Assembly: GCA_037190145.1 (NCBI GenBank)
Contig: JBBCJU010000002.1
Location: 474,710 to 538,709, forward strand
Direction of reading: 5' to 3'
DNA length: 64,000 nucleotides
Origin: 55-13 sp037190145
GTDB taxonomy: Bacteria > Armatimonadota > Fimbriimonadia > Fimbriimonadales > Fimbriimonadaceae
Shown: positions 56,161-64,000 of the stretch, in pieces
Layout of the letters: each line of letters begins with the position of its first letter
Numbering within the stretch: the first letter of the stretch is position 1
Position numbers and translations under genes: made by a program
The notes under the pieces: generated by a model
Seen by the model: only the letters and a program-made list of their open reading frames with translations
Databases searched by the model: none
Told to the model about the DNA's origin: nothing

Positions 56161-56769
56161 TTAACGTGCGTAGTATTCGACGACTTGCTGCTCTTGGAAG
56201 AACTTGGGGAAGTCTTCGCGCTCAGGCAAGGATACGATCTTTCCGCTGTACTTAGGAACATCAGCTTCCATGTAAGCAGGAACGGCTGCGCCTTCGTAGT
56301 GGTTCTCGCGAGCAATCTTCTTGCTCACATCTCGATCTCGAACCTCAATGACATCGCCGACTTTCAATTGGAAGCTAGGAATGTTAACCAGCTTGCCATT
56401 TACGGTGATGTGGCAGTGAGAAACCATCTGTCGAGCTTGGAAGATGGAACGAGCATAACCCAATCGCCATACGGCGGTGGCCAATCGCATTTCCAGAAGT
56501 CGAAGGAAGTTCAAGCTGGTGTTACCGCTCATTCGCTGAGCTTTCTTGAACGAGTTCGAGAACTGCTTCTCAAGCATGTTGTAGTAGCGACGAATGACCT
56601 GCTTGGCCAAAAGCTGCTCGCCGTACTCTGACTGGCGGCGATCCTTTAAGTTAGGACCATGTTGGCCTGCCGGATACGGTCGCTTGGTCACCGACTTGGT
56701 CGGTCGACCCCAAATGTCGAAGCCGACGGTGCGGCAAATATCTGTCTTTCTTCCTCGGTAAGTCGCCAT
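56161..56769 (-). CDS. rpsD: 30S ribosomal protein S4
   Basis: Primary 16S rRNA-binding protein, needed for assembly and accuracy. Start ATG 56769 (MATYRGRKTDICRTVGFDIW), 202 residues. S4 segments: PYPAGQHGPNLKDRRQSEYG, EMRLATAVWRLGYARSIFQA and the S4 RNA-binding domain ARQMVSHCHITVNGKLVNIP. The N terminus has only one Cys, so it is the zinc-free form. It stands alone, away from rpsM/rpsK/rpoA. A hairpin sits where the Shine-Dalgarno would be. Confidence 0.96.
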   Translation of the reverse strand: MATYRGRKTDICRTVGFDIWGRPTKSVTKRPYPAGQHGPNLKDRRQSEYGEQLLAKQVIRRYYNMLEKQFSNSFKKAQRMSGNTSLNFLRLLEMRLATAVWRLGYARSIFQARQMVSHCHITVNGKLVNIPSFQLKVGDVIEVRDRDVSKKIARENHYEGAAVPAYMEADVPKYSGKIVSLPEREDFPKFFQEQQVVEYYAR

Positions 56770-56779
56770 AAATCTGCGT

Positions 56780-56795
56780 GTGCCAAAACTGGCAC
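56780..56795 (-). promoter_or_regulatory. Leader hairpin directly upstream of rpsD
   Basis: On the minus strand GTGCCA (56795-56790), loop GTTT, TGGCAC (56785-56780), 10 bases before the ATG. No Shine-Dalgarno lies between. In other bacteria S4 represses its own mRNA by binding the leader, so an autoregulatory site is possible. Confidence 0.4.
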
Positions 56796-56878
56796 CCCTA
56801 CAATCCTCCAACTATACCTGATAATAAGCGTCAATACGCTGGGACTAGTTGAGAATCTGGTAGGTTTCCATTAACGCT

Positions 56879-57985
56879 ATGTCGTTCACTTTGCTGGCTG
56901 CAATAACAATGGCTCCACCTGCTCCGTACAGCTCACTTCGCCAGGTTGCTATGAACCCAAGTTTTGGCGGTGAGATGATGGTATCGGAATCGGACACGAT
57001 ATCGGCGGGAATGGAATGGGATGAGGCTATTGTCTCCTGGAATATCAAGCGTCCGGAGCAAGCATGGCTGAAAGTAGAAGCCCAGGCTCTGTGGAAGGAT
57101 CGAGTTTCGCCTTGGTACACCCTTGCTGATTGGACCGGGGACATGGCAAAGGGGAGAAGAACCAGCATTCCGGATCAGAAGGATTCTTTGGGTGAAGTTG
57201 AAACCGATATGCTTAAGCTGGCTCAAGGGTGCGCCGAGATCAAGCTAAGGTTGTCCACCCGGAAGATTGGAGATGGGCCAGACCCACAGCTTAAGCTCCT
57301 TACGGTGTCCTTTACTAATTCGCGAGCCGAGTCGCCTTCGGCAAAACCGCATCGAGCGGCATACGGACGAACGGTTGAGGTTCCACAACTAGCTCAAGGC
57401 CCTCATGAGTTTGGCAAGTTGAAATATGACCCTGATAAGGTGTCAGGTGACTTCAAGAACTGGTTTAGCCAAGTAAAAGGTGCGCAGTATTGCAGCCCAA
57501 CATGCGTCACTATGGTCGCCAATCATTGGTCGCAAAAGTTAGGTCGATCTGACATAACTCTCACTGTTCCGAATGCAATTGCATCCGTGTTTGATGAGAA
57601 GTATCCGGGGACCGGGAATTGGCCCTTCAATACGGCACTCTTAGGTTCCTTTGAAGGGATGAGATCTTACGTGACGCGCTTGGCGAACTTGACCGATCTT
57701 GAGCGTTTGACTGCAAATGGAATCCCAGTTGTTTGCAGCGTTTCGTCCAACATGCTAAAGGGGAAGCCACCCGGAGGTGACGGACACTTGGTGGTGTTGG
57801 TTGGATTTGATAAAAGTGGGAATCCGGTCTTTAATGATCCTGGCAAAGCGGATGAGATTCGCAGAACCTATACTCGAGAAAATTTTCAGAAAGCCTGGGA
57901 TAAGTCTGGAAGAACCGTGTACATTTGCCATCCCGACTCTGTTCGGCTACCCAAACTAACTGAACCTTCCGTTCTCATCGATTGA
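56879..57985 (+). CDS. C39-like peptidase domain protein
   Basis: 368 residues. N-terminal 150 residues are a beta-rich domain; the C-terminal part is a papain-like C39_2 domain with Cys in GAQYCSPTCVTMVANHW, His in PPGGDGHLVVLVGFDKSG and Asn/Asp in PVFNDPGKADEIRRTY, the standard Cys-His-Asn/Asp set. A hydrophobic start (MSFTLLAAITMAPPAP) may be a weak signal peptide. A secreted peptidase of unknown target. Divergent from rpsD. Confidence 0.8.
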   Translation: MSFTLLAAITMAPPAPYSSLRQVAMNPSFGGEMMVSESDTISAGMEWDEAIVSWNIKRPEQAWLKVEAQALWKDRVSPWYTLADWTGDMAKGRRTSIPDQKDSLGEVETDMLKLAQGCAEIKLRLSTRKIGDGPDPQLKLLTVSFTNSRAESPSAKPHRAAYGRTVEVPQLAQGPHEFGKLKYDPDKVSGDFKNWFSQVKGAQYCSPTCVTMVANHWSQKLGRSDITLTVPNAIASVFDEKYPGTGNWPFNTALLGSFEGMRSYVTRLANLTDLERLTANGIPVVCSVSSNMLKGKPPGGDGHLVVLVGFDKSGNPVFNDPGKADEIRRTYTRENFQKAWDKSGRTVYICHPDSVRLPKLTEPSVLID

Positions 57986-58064
57986 GTTAGGTCCTGGGTC
58001 TGGCTTGGGGTTTTTGGCCCACAGGCCTTCCGCCTTTCGCCTTGCTTTGCGAAACTGTCGAGCA

Positions 58065-59744
58065 ATGAAGAAGGCCCTCATCTTTGTGGCGGTTGCCCTT
58101 GTCTTGGTCTGTGGTATCGGAGGCTTCCTCCTGAAAAACATGGCCGCGAAGATGCAGGCGATGCAGAACTCCCAATCGAAAGGCTATACGGTAGCGAAGG
58201 GAGATGTGGTCGTCAGCGTGGTTGATACCGGCACTATTGATGCTGTCAACACGGTGGAAGTCAAAAGCCGTGTGAGTGGTCGTCTTAGCCAACTTTATGT
58301 GGAAGAAGGTGACTTTGTCACTCAGGGTCAAGTTATCGGAACCATCGATCCGCAAGAAACCGAGTTTACGGTGGCTCAAAACCGGGCTCAGCTTCGCGGA
58401 GCAGAGAGCAATGCCCAGCGTAGCGGAATTGAGATTCAGCAGCGACGCATCAGCGTCCGTCAAGATTTGCTACAGGCTCAGTCTAGGTTGCGTCGCCTAA
58501 ATTTGGAGTTGAAGGCGCAACCCACACTAACTAATTCCGCGATCTCTGAAGCTACTGCAGAACATAACCGCAGCGTGAGAGAACGCGAAGACTTGGTGAA
58601 GAACCAGCAACCCAATGCCCGAGTTCAGGCGGTGACCGCTCAACGAGATGCTCAGGTCAATTACGAGAATGCTCGGCGAGAGTTGGAGAGAAGAGAATCT
58701 CTGCTGAAGCAAGGTTTTGTTTCGGTACGAGACGTAGATACCGCCAAGCTCAATACTGAAACCGCCAAATTAAAGCTAGATCAGGCAACAGACGAACTTA
58801 GCCGAGTAGATAGTCAGTTCGCGATTCAAATTGCGCGAGCGAATGAAGCCGTTCGGGCAAGTGAAGCTGCCCTCCGGCGAGCGCGGGCTAATTCGATTCA
58901 AGACAACGTGAAGCGTGAAGAATATCAACAGGCCGCGGCCGACGTGGCAAAGGCCCAAGCTTCCTTAAGAGATGTTGAAGTTGCCGAGAAGACGCGTGAT
59001 CAAAACCTTGCGACGGTCTCTCAACTTGCCAGTGTCCTCCAGGATAGTGAGCGACAGCTTCGTGAAACTCAGATTAAATCCCCAATTACCGGAGTGGTCA
59101 CGAAGAAGCTTCTGAAGGTTGGTGAATTGGCTTCCGGCCTTAGTGGCTTCAGTGCGGGTACTCCTATCGTTCGGATTGAAGATCGAACCACACTTCGGGT
59201 TCTTTTGAACGTTAACGAAATCGATGTTGCGAAGATGAATCAGGGCATGAAGGCATCGGTGGTAGTGGATGCTCTGCCCGGAGATAAATTCAGTGGATTT
59301 GTAAAGCGAATTGCTCCCACCAGCACATCGGCGACGGCAGAAGGTGCTTCGACCACCACCGACACCGTTGTGAAATACGAAGTTGAGATTTTCCTGGACA
59401 CACCCGAAAAGCGTCTACGTTCTGGAATGTCAGCCAAATGTACGCTCGACGTGACTCGCCGAGAAAAGGTGTTAGTGATTCCTCGCAACTTCGTTGGAAA
59501 GGATGAACAAGGGTTTTTTGTAAACAAAGAGGGCGATTTTGCACCGGCGAGCGAAGCGCCAAAACCAGCAACGCCGGGAACTCCACCGGTTAAGCCTTTG
59601 AAGAAGACCCGCATCAAAGTGGGTGCGGAGAGCGGTACTCAATATGAAGTGCTTGAAGGTGTAAAGGAAGGCGATAAACTTGCCGTCCCTCAATACAGTG
59701 GACCTCCGCGTCAAGGCATGATGATGATGGGGCCTGGAGAATGA
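58065..59744 (+). CDS. MacA/HlyD-type efflux periplasmic adaptor
   Basis: Membrane-fusion protein of 559 residues. Start ATG 58065 gives MKKALIFVAVALVLVCGIGG as anchor; an upstream TTG frame is not needed. Lipoyl/barrel-sandwich half (VKSRVSGRLSQLYVEEGDFV), a very long coiled-coil hairpin (about residues 100-345, rich in Arg/Glu/Gln/Ala), the second lipoyl half (IKSPITGVVTKKLLKVGELA) and a beta barrel (LRVLLNVNEIDVAKMNQGMK). The long hairpin suggests contact with an outer-membrane channel. Overlaps the permease gene by four bases. Confidence 0.88.
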   Translation: MKKALIFVAVALVLVCGIGGFLLKNMAAKMQAMQNSQSKGYTVAKGDVVVSVVDTGTIDAVNTVEVKSRVSGRLSQLYVEEGDFVTQGQVIGTIDPQETEFTVAQNRAQLRGAESNAQRSGIEIQQRRISVRQDLLQAQSRLRRLNLELKAQPTLTNSAISEATAEHNRSVREREDLVKNQQPNARVQAVTAQRDAQVNYENARRELERRESLLKQGFVSVRDVDTAKLNTETAKLKLDQATDELSRVDSQFAIQIARANEAVRASEAALRRARANSIQDNVKREEYQQAAADVAKAQASLRDVEVAEKTRDQNLATVSQLASVLQDSERQLRETQIKSPITGVVTKKLLKVGELASGLSGFSAGTPIVRIEDRTTLRVLLNVNEIDVAKMNQGMKASVVVDALPGDKFSGFVKRIAPTSTSATAEGASTTTDTVVKYEVEIFLDTPEKRLRSGMSAKCTLDVTRREKVLVIPRNFVGKDEQGFFVNKEGDFAPASEAPKPATPGTPPVKPLKKTRIKVGAESGTQYEVLEGVKEGDKLAVPQYSGPPRQGMMMMGPGE

Positions 59745-60967
59745 TGCTCGGAGAGTCGCTTCGTATTGCGCTCTCCATGCTGCGGCAAAACAAGCTGCGG
59801 AGCTTCCTTACCATGCTTGGCGTCATTATCGGCGTCATGAGCGTGACCATCATCGTCATGGTCTCCAACGGTTTTCAGTACTTCATGACGAGTGAGTTTA
59901 AGAAAATCGGATCAGACACTATCCTCATTTTTTTTGATCCTTTTCGCCAGATGAGAGGGGAGTCGGCTGGCCCTATCGAAGGGCTGAAAAGGGAGGATGT
60001 CACCTATTTGATGAATAACGTCCCGGATCTAGATGTGGCCTCTCCCATATATGAATTCCGACAGAAAGCCACTTACTTGGATAGAGATGTTCCAGACGCC
60101 AGCATCAAAGGAACTGATGAAAACTACACTCTGATGAACCGGCTGGAGCTAGAGTCTGGGGACTACTTTAGTGAAAGCGATCTAGAGAGACGAGCCAATA
60201 TCTGTCTGATTGGTGAAGACGTTGAGAAGAAGCTTTTTCCTGAAGGGCAGCCTCTCGGAAAGTACGTCACTTTCAACGGGATAACCCTCGAAGTCGTTGG
60301 AGTCCTTAAGCGGCTGGACATCCTTGGCAGCTCCAACTCAAAGGATATTTTGGTTCCGCTAACCACAGTCCAAGACAAATGGGTTGGTGGAGATATCGTA
60401 TCTATGATCACTGCCAAACCAAAGGCGGGGATCGGTGTCGATCAGGCGATGAAGTCTACTTGGGAGGCGCTGATGCGCAAATCGGACAATAAGCCGATTT
60501 ACCGAGTGGACTCTAATGAATCCATTGCCAGTGTCTTTAATTCCATTTTTAGCGTCGCCGGAATCGCACTTTCTGGGATCGCGGCTCTATCCTTGCTTGT
60601 CGGTGGAATTGGCATCATGAACATCATGCTGGTTTCGGTGACGGAGCGCACTAAAGAGATCGGTTTAAGAAAATCAGTAGGGGCGAAGCGTGGCTCCATC
60701 CTGCTCCAATTCCTAATCGAAGCGGCAACGTTATCGTTGGTCGGAGGATTGATCGGAATGGGGTGTGCCTGGCTATTGGGAAATGTGGTGACCCTGGGAA
60801 CCTCAGCAATCAATTGGCCAGCCAAAGGTGGTTTGGCAACGCCATTCCCGGTTTTCGCCGGATTGATGGCGGCTTTATTCTCAGCTCTTATTGGGATGGT
60901 GTTTGGACTCTATCCGGCCATCAGCGCATCTAAGTTGGATCCGATTGTGGCTCTGAGACGTGAGTAG
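59741..60967 (+). CDS. MacB-like ABC permease (FtsX family)
   Basis: 408 residues: N-terminal membrane helix after RSFLTMLGVIIGVMSVTIIV, a large MacB periplasmic core domain (about 50-270), then three C-terminal helices with VGGIGIMNIMLVSVTERTKE and IGLRKSVGAKRGSIL, ending in PIVALRRE, all characteristic. Unlike E. coli MacB it has no ATPase domain, and no separate lolD/macB-type ATPase gene lies in the window around it. Works with the adaptor upstream. Confidence 0.9.
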   Translation: MMLGESLRIALSMLRQNKLRSFLTMLGVIIGVMSVTIIVMVSNGFQYFMTSEFKKIGSDTILIFFDPFRQMRGESAGPIEGLKREDVTYLMNNVPDLDVASPIYEFRQKATYLDRDVPDASIKGTDENYTLMNRLELESGDYFSESDLERRANICLIGEDVEKKLFPEGQPLGKYVTFNGITLEVVGVLKRLDILGSSNSKDILVPLTTVQDKWVGGDIVSMITAKPKAGIGVDQAMKSTWEALMRKSDNKPIYRVDSNESIASVFNSIFSVAGIALSGIAALSLLVGGIGIMNIMLVSVTERTKEIGLRKSVGAKRGSILLQFLIEAATLSLVGGLIGMGCAWLLGNVVTLGTSAINWPAKGGLATPFPVFAGLMAALFSALIGMVFGLYPAISASKLDPIVALRRE

Positions 60968-61022
60968 GCCCAGTATTCTTGCGGAGTTCTAGGCTCGTGG
61001 ACTGCGGAATAAACCTCCTGCG

Positions 61023-61436
61023 ATGGTCCAAAGGGTTTATGAAGAGCCAGAACTCAGTGAAGTTCTGGATAGGGTGCCGCTTGAGGTTCGCCAGTCCTTA
61101 ACTTTTGAACAGCGATCGGCAATATCAAAGGCTCTGTTGGAGACGCGGCGGAAGCACGCGGTAGATATTCGTTTTGTCATCCCGCTGATCTTTACCCAGT
61201 TGTACTTTGTTCTCTTCATTGGCAAAGACCGGCGTCGAGCGGTTCAAGAAAAGATGATCGAGAGGCGTTTTCGAGCAGGACAGTTCGGAATGGCCGCCAT
61301 TCTGGCTTTTGGAGCGTTGGCTATCGCTTTATTTTTTCTCATTGGCGGGTACGTGGCCAAATCGCGCGCCGGGATTGATCTGTTTCCAAACTCACACGCA
61401 AGCGATCTTGTGAAGGGCGTGGGTTTAGGCAAGTAA
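61023..61436 (+). CDS. Small two-helix membrane protein, unknown
   Basis: 137 residues. N-terminal 45 residues are charged and helical (LSEVLDRVPLEVRQSLTFEQ, RSAISKALLETRRKH), then HAVDIRFVIPL with a first hydrophobic segment, a basic loop (GKDRRRAVQEKMIERRFRAG) and a second helix (AAILAFGALAIALFFLIGGY). The word HAVDIR plus a hydrophobic stretch plus GKDRR reminds me of a small membrane protein family in other phyla, which I cannot name with certainty. 55 bases after the MacB-like gene. Confidence 0.6.
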   Translation: MVQRVYEEPELSEVLDRVPLEVRQSLTFEQRSAISKALLETRRKHAVDIRFVIPLIFTQLYFVLFIGKDRRRAVQEKMIERRFRAGQFGMAAILAFGALAIALFFLIGGYVAKSRAGIDLFPNSHASDLVKGVGLGK

Positions 61437-61439
61437 GAG

Positions 61440-62201
61440 CTAACTACTGGTTCTTAGATTTCGAGGCGACTTTCCGGTTTCTTGGCGAACCACTTTGTTG
61501 AAATGTTGTAAGTCTGGGTAGCCCACACTCGTGGCGATGGATTTGATCGGCTGAGTTGAGTTTTGGAGCAAGTGAATAGCCTGTTGCATGCGACGCTTCC
61601 GCACATAGCCCAACACCGGCTCCCCATGAACTTGGCGGAATAGCTGAGATAGATAACTTGGAGTTACTTCTGCTTCACGGGCCAGTTGACTGACACTGAT
61701 AGGTGAGCTGAGCCTTTCCTCGATCAACCTTGTGACAAGCTCTACAGAAGGGTGGATTGAGTTTGGATGGTCAGGGTGTAACTCGGATGTTGCCAAGTCC
61801 CACAATGTATCCCAGACCCTTGCGTTTACCTGAGTAGAAGATCGTCCAATGGTTTCCGCGAGTCGGTTATAGATTCCTGCGAACCTGGTCTCAAGATCTT
61901 GCATCGCCAGAATCTGGGAATTAGGTTCCAGGGAACCTAATCGAAAGTGAACATAAAGATGAGCGGACATCCCTCGATAGCGGTATTCATTCTCAACTCC
62001 TGGCGGCACAACGCTGGCAAACCCGGGTGCGATAGTGAGGGATTCCCCCTGAATGACCAGCTCACCCGAGTATCGGTACAGATGAAGACTCCACAGTTCC
62101 TTTAGCAAGAACTTTTCTGAAGGGACGTAGCCGTGAATATTTTTAGCAATTGCGACAACCTCAGGAGGTTGCTGAAGGCTTATCGACCAAGAAAGAGGCA
62201 T
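61440..62201 (-). CDS. AraC-family transcriptional regulator
   Basis: 253 residues. N-terminal cupin-like sensor (LVIQGESLTIAPGFASVVPP, GVENEYRYRG), C-terminal double helix-turn-helix (PISVSQLAREAEVTPSYLSQ, LFRQVHGEPV, IKSIATSVGYPDLQHFNKVV). Divergent from the alpha-L-fucosidase gene with an 89-base shared promoter region, so fucosidase is the probable target. 3' end lies three bases from the convergent membrane-protein gene. Confidence 0.9.
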   Translation of the reverse strand: MPLSWSISLQQPPEVVAIAKNIHGYVPSEKFLLKELWSLHLYRYSGELVIQGESLTIAPGFASVVPPGVENEYRYRGMSAHLYVHFRLGSLEPNSQILAMQDLETRFAGIYNRLAETIGRSSTQVNARVWDTLWDLATSELHPDHPNSIHPSVELVTRLIEERLSSPISVSQLAREAEVTPSYLSQLFRQVHGEPVLGYVRKRRMQQAIHLLQNSTQPIKSIATSVGYPDLQHFNKVVRQETGKSPRNLRTSS

Positions 62202-62222
62202 AGCACGATTTCACATTAATGA

Positions 62223-62252
62223 TTGACACCACTAATTTAGCATTTGTCTAAT
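62223..62252 (+). promoter_or_regulatory. Sigma-70-type promoter for the alpha-L-fucosidase gene
   Basis: TTGACA (62223-62228), 18-base spacer, TCTAAT (62247-62252), about 38 bases before the ATG. Perfect -35 and five of six -10 matches. It lies in the divergent region shared with the AraC-family regulator. Confidence 0.6.
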
Positions 62253-62290
62253 TGAATCGTTCCTGAGTAAGGCTCAAAATCTACCACAAG

Positions 62291-63772
62291 ATGTCAACCC
62301 GAAGAGAATTCTGCCTTTCTGCTGCCAGTGCCATTACCGCTTCATGGATCCCTGGAGTTGTGGCAGGCCAACATTCGTCAGGTCAGGCCTCAGGAGAAAT
62401 CAAATTGCCCAGCCAGTATCGTAAAGACAAGCCCCTTCTTCAGTTACAACAGGAGTTTGTTGACCTTCGCTTTGGAATGTTTCTCCATTTCAATATGGCT
62501 ACATTTCAAGACCGAGAATGGGGAGACCCTACCGGTCCTACGGATGCCTTCAATCCAACTGATTTGGATACAGATCAATGGGCGAAAGCCGCAGTATCAG
62601 CGGGCATGAAGTTTGGCTGTCTCACTACAAAACACCATGATGGCTTCTGCATCTGGCCCACCAAAACCAAGGTGGCGAGCATCCTTCAGACTCCGAAAAA
62701 GATGGATGTAGTCAAAGCTTACGCCGATTCTTTTCGTAAGCATGGCCTCAAGGTGGCTTTGTACTACTCGATCCTTGATCTAAGGAATGACATCCGGCAT
62801 CACAACATCACTCCTGAAAAGATTCAGCTGATAAAGGACCAGATCACCGAGTTGCTTACCAACTACGGAGATATTGCGTTCCTGATTTTCGATGGCTGGG
62901 ATGCCCCTTGGAGCCGAATTCCCTACTCTGAGATTCCTTTCCACGAAATTTATGAACTGGTCAAGAAACTCCAACCCAACTGCTTAGTGAGCGAGCTTAA
63001 CGCTAGCGAATATCCCGCAGCCGGGCTTTACTACACAGACATTAAGGCGTTTGAACAGAATGCTGGACAGAATCTCCCCGATGACAGCATTTTGCCTGCG
63101 CAATCCTGCGTCACGCTGACGGATGGCTGGTTTTGGAAAGAACGAGACAAAGATGCCGAATTGAAGTCAGTAAAGCAGGTCGTTGAGGAGTGGTTGATCC
63201 CTCAGAATGAGCGATATTGCGTCCAAATCTGCAATGCAGCGCCAAATAGAGAAGGGAAGTTAGCGCCGAACTTGGTGAAGCGGCTAGAGGAGATTGGCGA
63301 AACTTGGAAGCACAGCGGTCCGGTTGGGAAGTTAAGGGAGTCCATTGTCATCACCACTCCCAATCTAGCTATCGGCAAACCGATCTATGCTTCTTCTTAT
63401 CCTGATACGGTTGGGCCAGATCTTTGCAATGATGGCAACTTCCATTCTGGCTGGTACCCAGTGAATCAAGACCGCGAACCTTGGCTAGAGATTGATCTTG
63501 GAAAGCCAACGGCAATCAATACGTTGTCTTTGGTAGAGCCGGTTGGCAAGTTTGGTGACTACCAACGAAGTCGAATCGCGAACTTTAAGTTCCAAGGGAT
63601 GGTGAATGGCGTCTGGGTTGAATTAGGCGCTGGGAATACTCCGGGGAGAGTCCAATTCATTTCCATCTCTGAGGTGAAGATCAGCAAACTGCGATTTATG
63701 TTCAGGTCGGTGGCGGGAAGCAATGCCGCACACATCGCCGAGATTGGAGCTTATCTAGAACCTAGGGGTTAG
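62291..63772 (+). CDS. Exported alpha-L-fucosidase (GH29) with C-terminal F5/8-type domain
   Basis: 493 residues. The N terminus MSTRREFCLSAAS has a Tat-like twin-Arg motif and signal sequence. GH29 catalytic barrel: FGMFLHFNMATF, KFGCLTTKHHDGFCIWPTKT, GLKVALYYSILD, and the nucleophile Asp201 in FLIFDGWDAPWSR. The last 140 residues (IYASSYPDTVGPDLCNDGNF, then HSGWYPV, EPWLEIDLGKPTAINTLSLV) form a discoidin-like carbohydrate-binding module. Removes terminal fucose from glycans outside the cytoplasm. Regulated probably by the divergent AraC gene. Confidence 0.92.
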   Translation: MSTRREFCLSAASAITASWIPGVVAGQHSSGQASGEIKLPSQYRKDKPLLQLQQEFVDLRFGMFLHFNMATFQDREWGDPTGPTDAFNPTDLDTDQWAKAAVSAGMKFGCLTTKHHDGFCIWPTKTKVASILQTPKKMDVVKAYADSFRKHGLKVALYYSILDLRNDIRHHNITPEKIQLIKDQITELLTNYGDIAFLIFDGWDAPWSRIPYSEIPFHEIYELVKKLQPNCLVSELNASEYPAAGLYYTDIKAFEQNAGQNLPDDSILPAQSCVTLTDGWFWKERDKDAELKSVKQVVEEWLIPQNERYCVQICNAAPNREGKLAPNLVKRLEEIGETWKHSGPVGKLRESIVITTPNLAIGKPIYASSYPDTVGPDLCNDGNFHSGWYPVNQDREPWLEIDLGKPTAINTLSLVEPVGKFGDYQRSRIANFKFQGMVNGVWVELGAGNTPGRVQFISISEVKISKLRFMFRSVAGSNAAHIAEIGAYLEPRG

Positions 63773-63795
63773 CTAGCGTTGCTTCGGAAGATTCA

Positions 63796-63828
63796 AGTTG
63801 TCCTTGCAAAACCAGGGGCAACTTTTTT
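63796..63828 (+). terminator. Intrinsic terminator after the fucosidase gene
   Basis: AGTTGTCC (63796-63803), loop, GGGCAACT (63816-63823) with one G-U pair, followed by a run of T (63823-63828). Confidence 0.8.
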
Positions 63829-63845
63829 GTTAAGGAGTGCCCGTT

Positions 63846-63890
63846 CTGACAGATAGGTAACAGATTGTTCCTGACACATAGGTTACACAT
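63846..63890 (+). mobile_element. Left end of an IS481-family insertion sequence with tandem repeats
   Basis: CTGACAGATAGGTAACAGAT (63846-63865) and CTGACACATAGGTTACACAT (63871-63890) are direct repeats identical at 17 of 20 positions, spaced 25 bases, just before a transposase start. They look like the terminal repeat and inner transposase-binding copy of the IS. The exact outer boundary, probably near 63840-63846, cannot be fixed because the right end is outside the window. Confidence 0.7.
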
Positions 63891-63910
63891 CCTCTATGTA
63901 GGAGGATATC

Positions 63911-64000
63911 GTGCCTTGGAAGGAGTATTCTGTGATGGAAGAGCGTATGCGTTTCGTCCTTCGCCTGCTTGAAGGCGAAGAGATGAGCTACTTGTGTAGA
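63911..64000 (+). CDS. IS481-family transposase, N-terminal part
   Basis: GTG 63911 opens a frame that runs off the window: MPWKEYSVMEERMRFVLRLL then EGEEMSYLCR, the typical beginning of IS481-group DDE transposases (helix-turn-helix part). AGGAGG lies seven bases upstream. Only 30 codons are visible, so integrity cannot be judged. Confidence 0.85.
   Translation, partial: MPWKEYSVMEERMRFVLRLLEGEEMSYLCR

Noticed and set aside
1..64000. tRNA and rRNA genes
   Set aside because: The intergenic spaces are short and I recognised no cloverleaf with a TTCRA-type loop or rRNA segment; a covariance search would be needed to exclude them fully.

Overview
The window looks like chromosomal DNA of a member of Armatimonadota, probably close to Fimbriimonadia. 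The clues are three PEP-CTERM proteins ending in VPEPAT plus a very short hydrophobic helix and an RRRRKA-type tail, a DUF1559 pseudopilin (GFTLIELLVVIAIIAILAA), moderate GC, and a division/cell-wall cluster that carries the DUF881 and DUF1290 genes usual in Terrabacteria. The lineage is an inference from gene content. I found no tRNA, rRNA or CRISPR array.

Layout. 1-6280: the S10/spc ribosomal protein operon from the 3' part of rplD to rplE, closed by a 16-bp terminator; three spacers inside this otherwise tight operon are strongly structured, and the one before rpsS also holds a 10-codon leader ORF with a very good Shine-Dalgarno. 6291-16060: accessory and metabolic genes (PEP-CTERM subtilase with an altered catalytic Asp, pnuC-nadR nicotinamide riboside salvage, an ABC-2 permease, a cytochrome c/copper monooxygenase-like protein, an SDR, a MetH limited to its two N-terminal modules, and a second PEP-CTERM protein). 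16211-19917: a SARP/BTAD-TPR regulator and an ABC exporter. 20312-38591: a complete-looking dcw cluster, mraZ-rsmH-ftsL-ftsI-murE-murF-mraY-murD-ftsW-murG-murC/ddl-ftsQ-DUF881-DUF1290-ftsA-ftsZ, mostly overlapping and with many GTG/TTG starts; murB is absent and murC is fused to ddl.

38612-63772: mixed single genes and short operons: a DUF1559 pseudopilin coupled to an unlisted 53-aa lipoprotein, an XRE-cupin regulator, M32 carboxypeptidase, a DUF2089/DUF4097 pair, a third PEP-CTERM protein, secreted small proteins, a two-heme reaction-centre-type cytochrome, LacI and AraC regulators, a PH-domain membrane pair (YdbS/YdbT), purT with a cupin phosphoglucose isomerase and an esterase, pdxH, rpsD, a C39-like peptidase, a MacA/MacB-like efflux pair without ATPase, and an alpha-L-fucosidase. 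The window ends in the left end of an IS481-family insertion sequence.

The most interesting signal is regulatory. Upstream of two of the three PEP-CTERM genes (8024 and 16060, both on the minus strand) there is a heptamer direct repeat, TAATGGT-N4-TAATGGT and TAATGGC-N4-TAATGCT, with 11-bp periodicity, 7 or 8 bp upstream of a -10-like hexamer. This is the geometry of SARP operators, and one of the two sites lies in the divergent promoter region of the SARP-like gene itself. This suggests a SARP-controlled PEP-CTERM export regulon.
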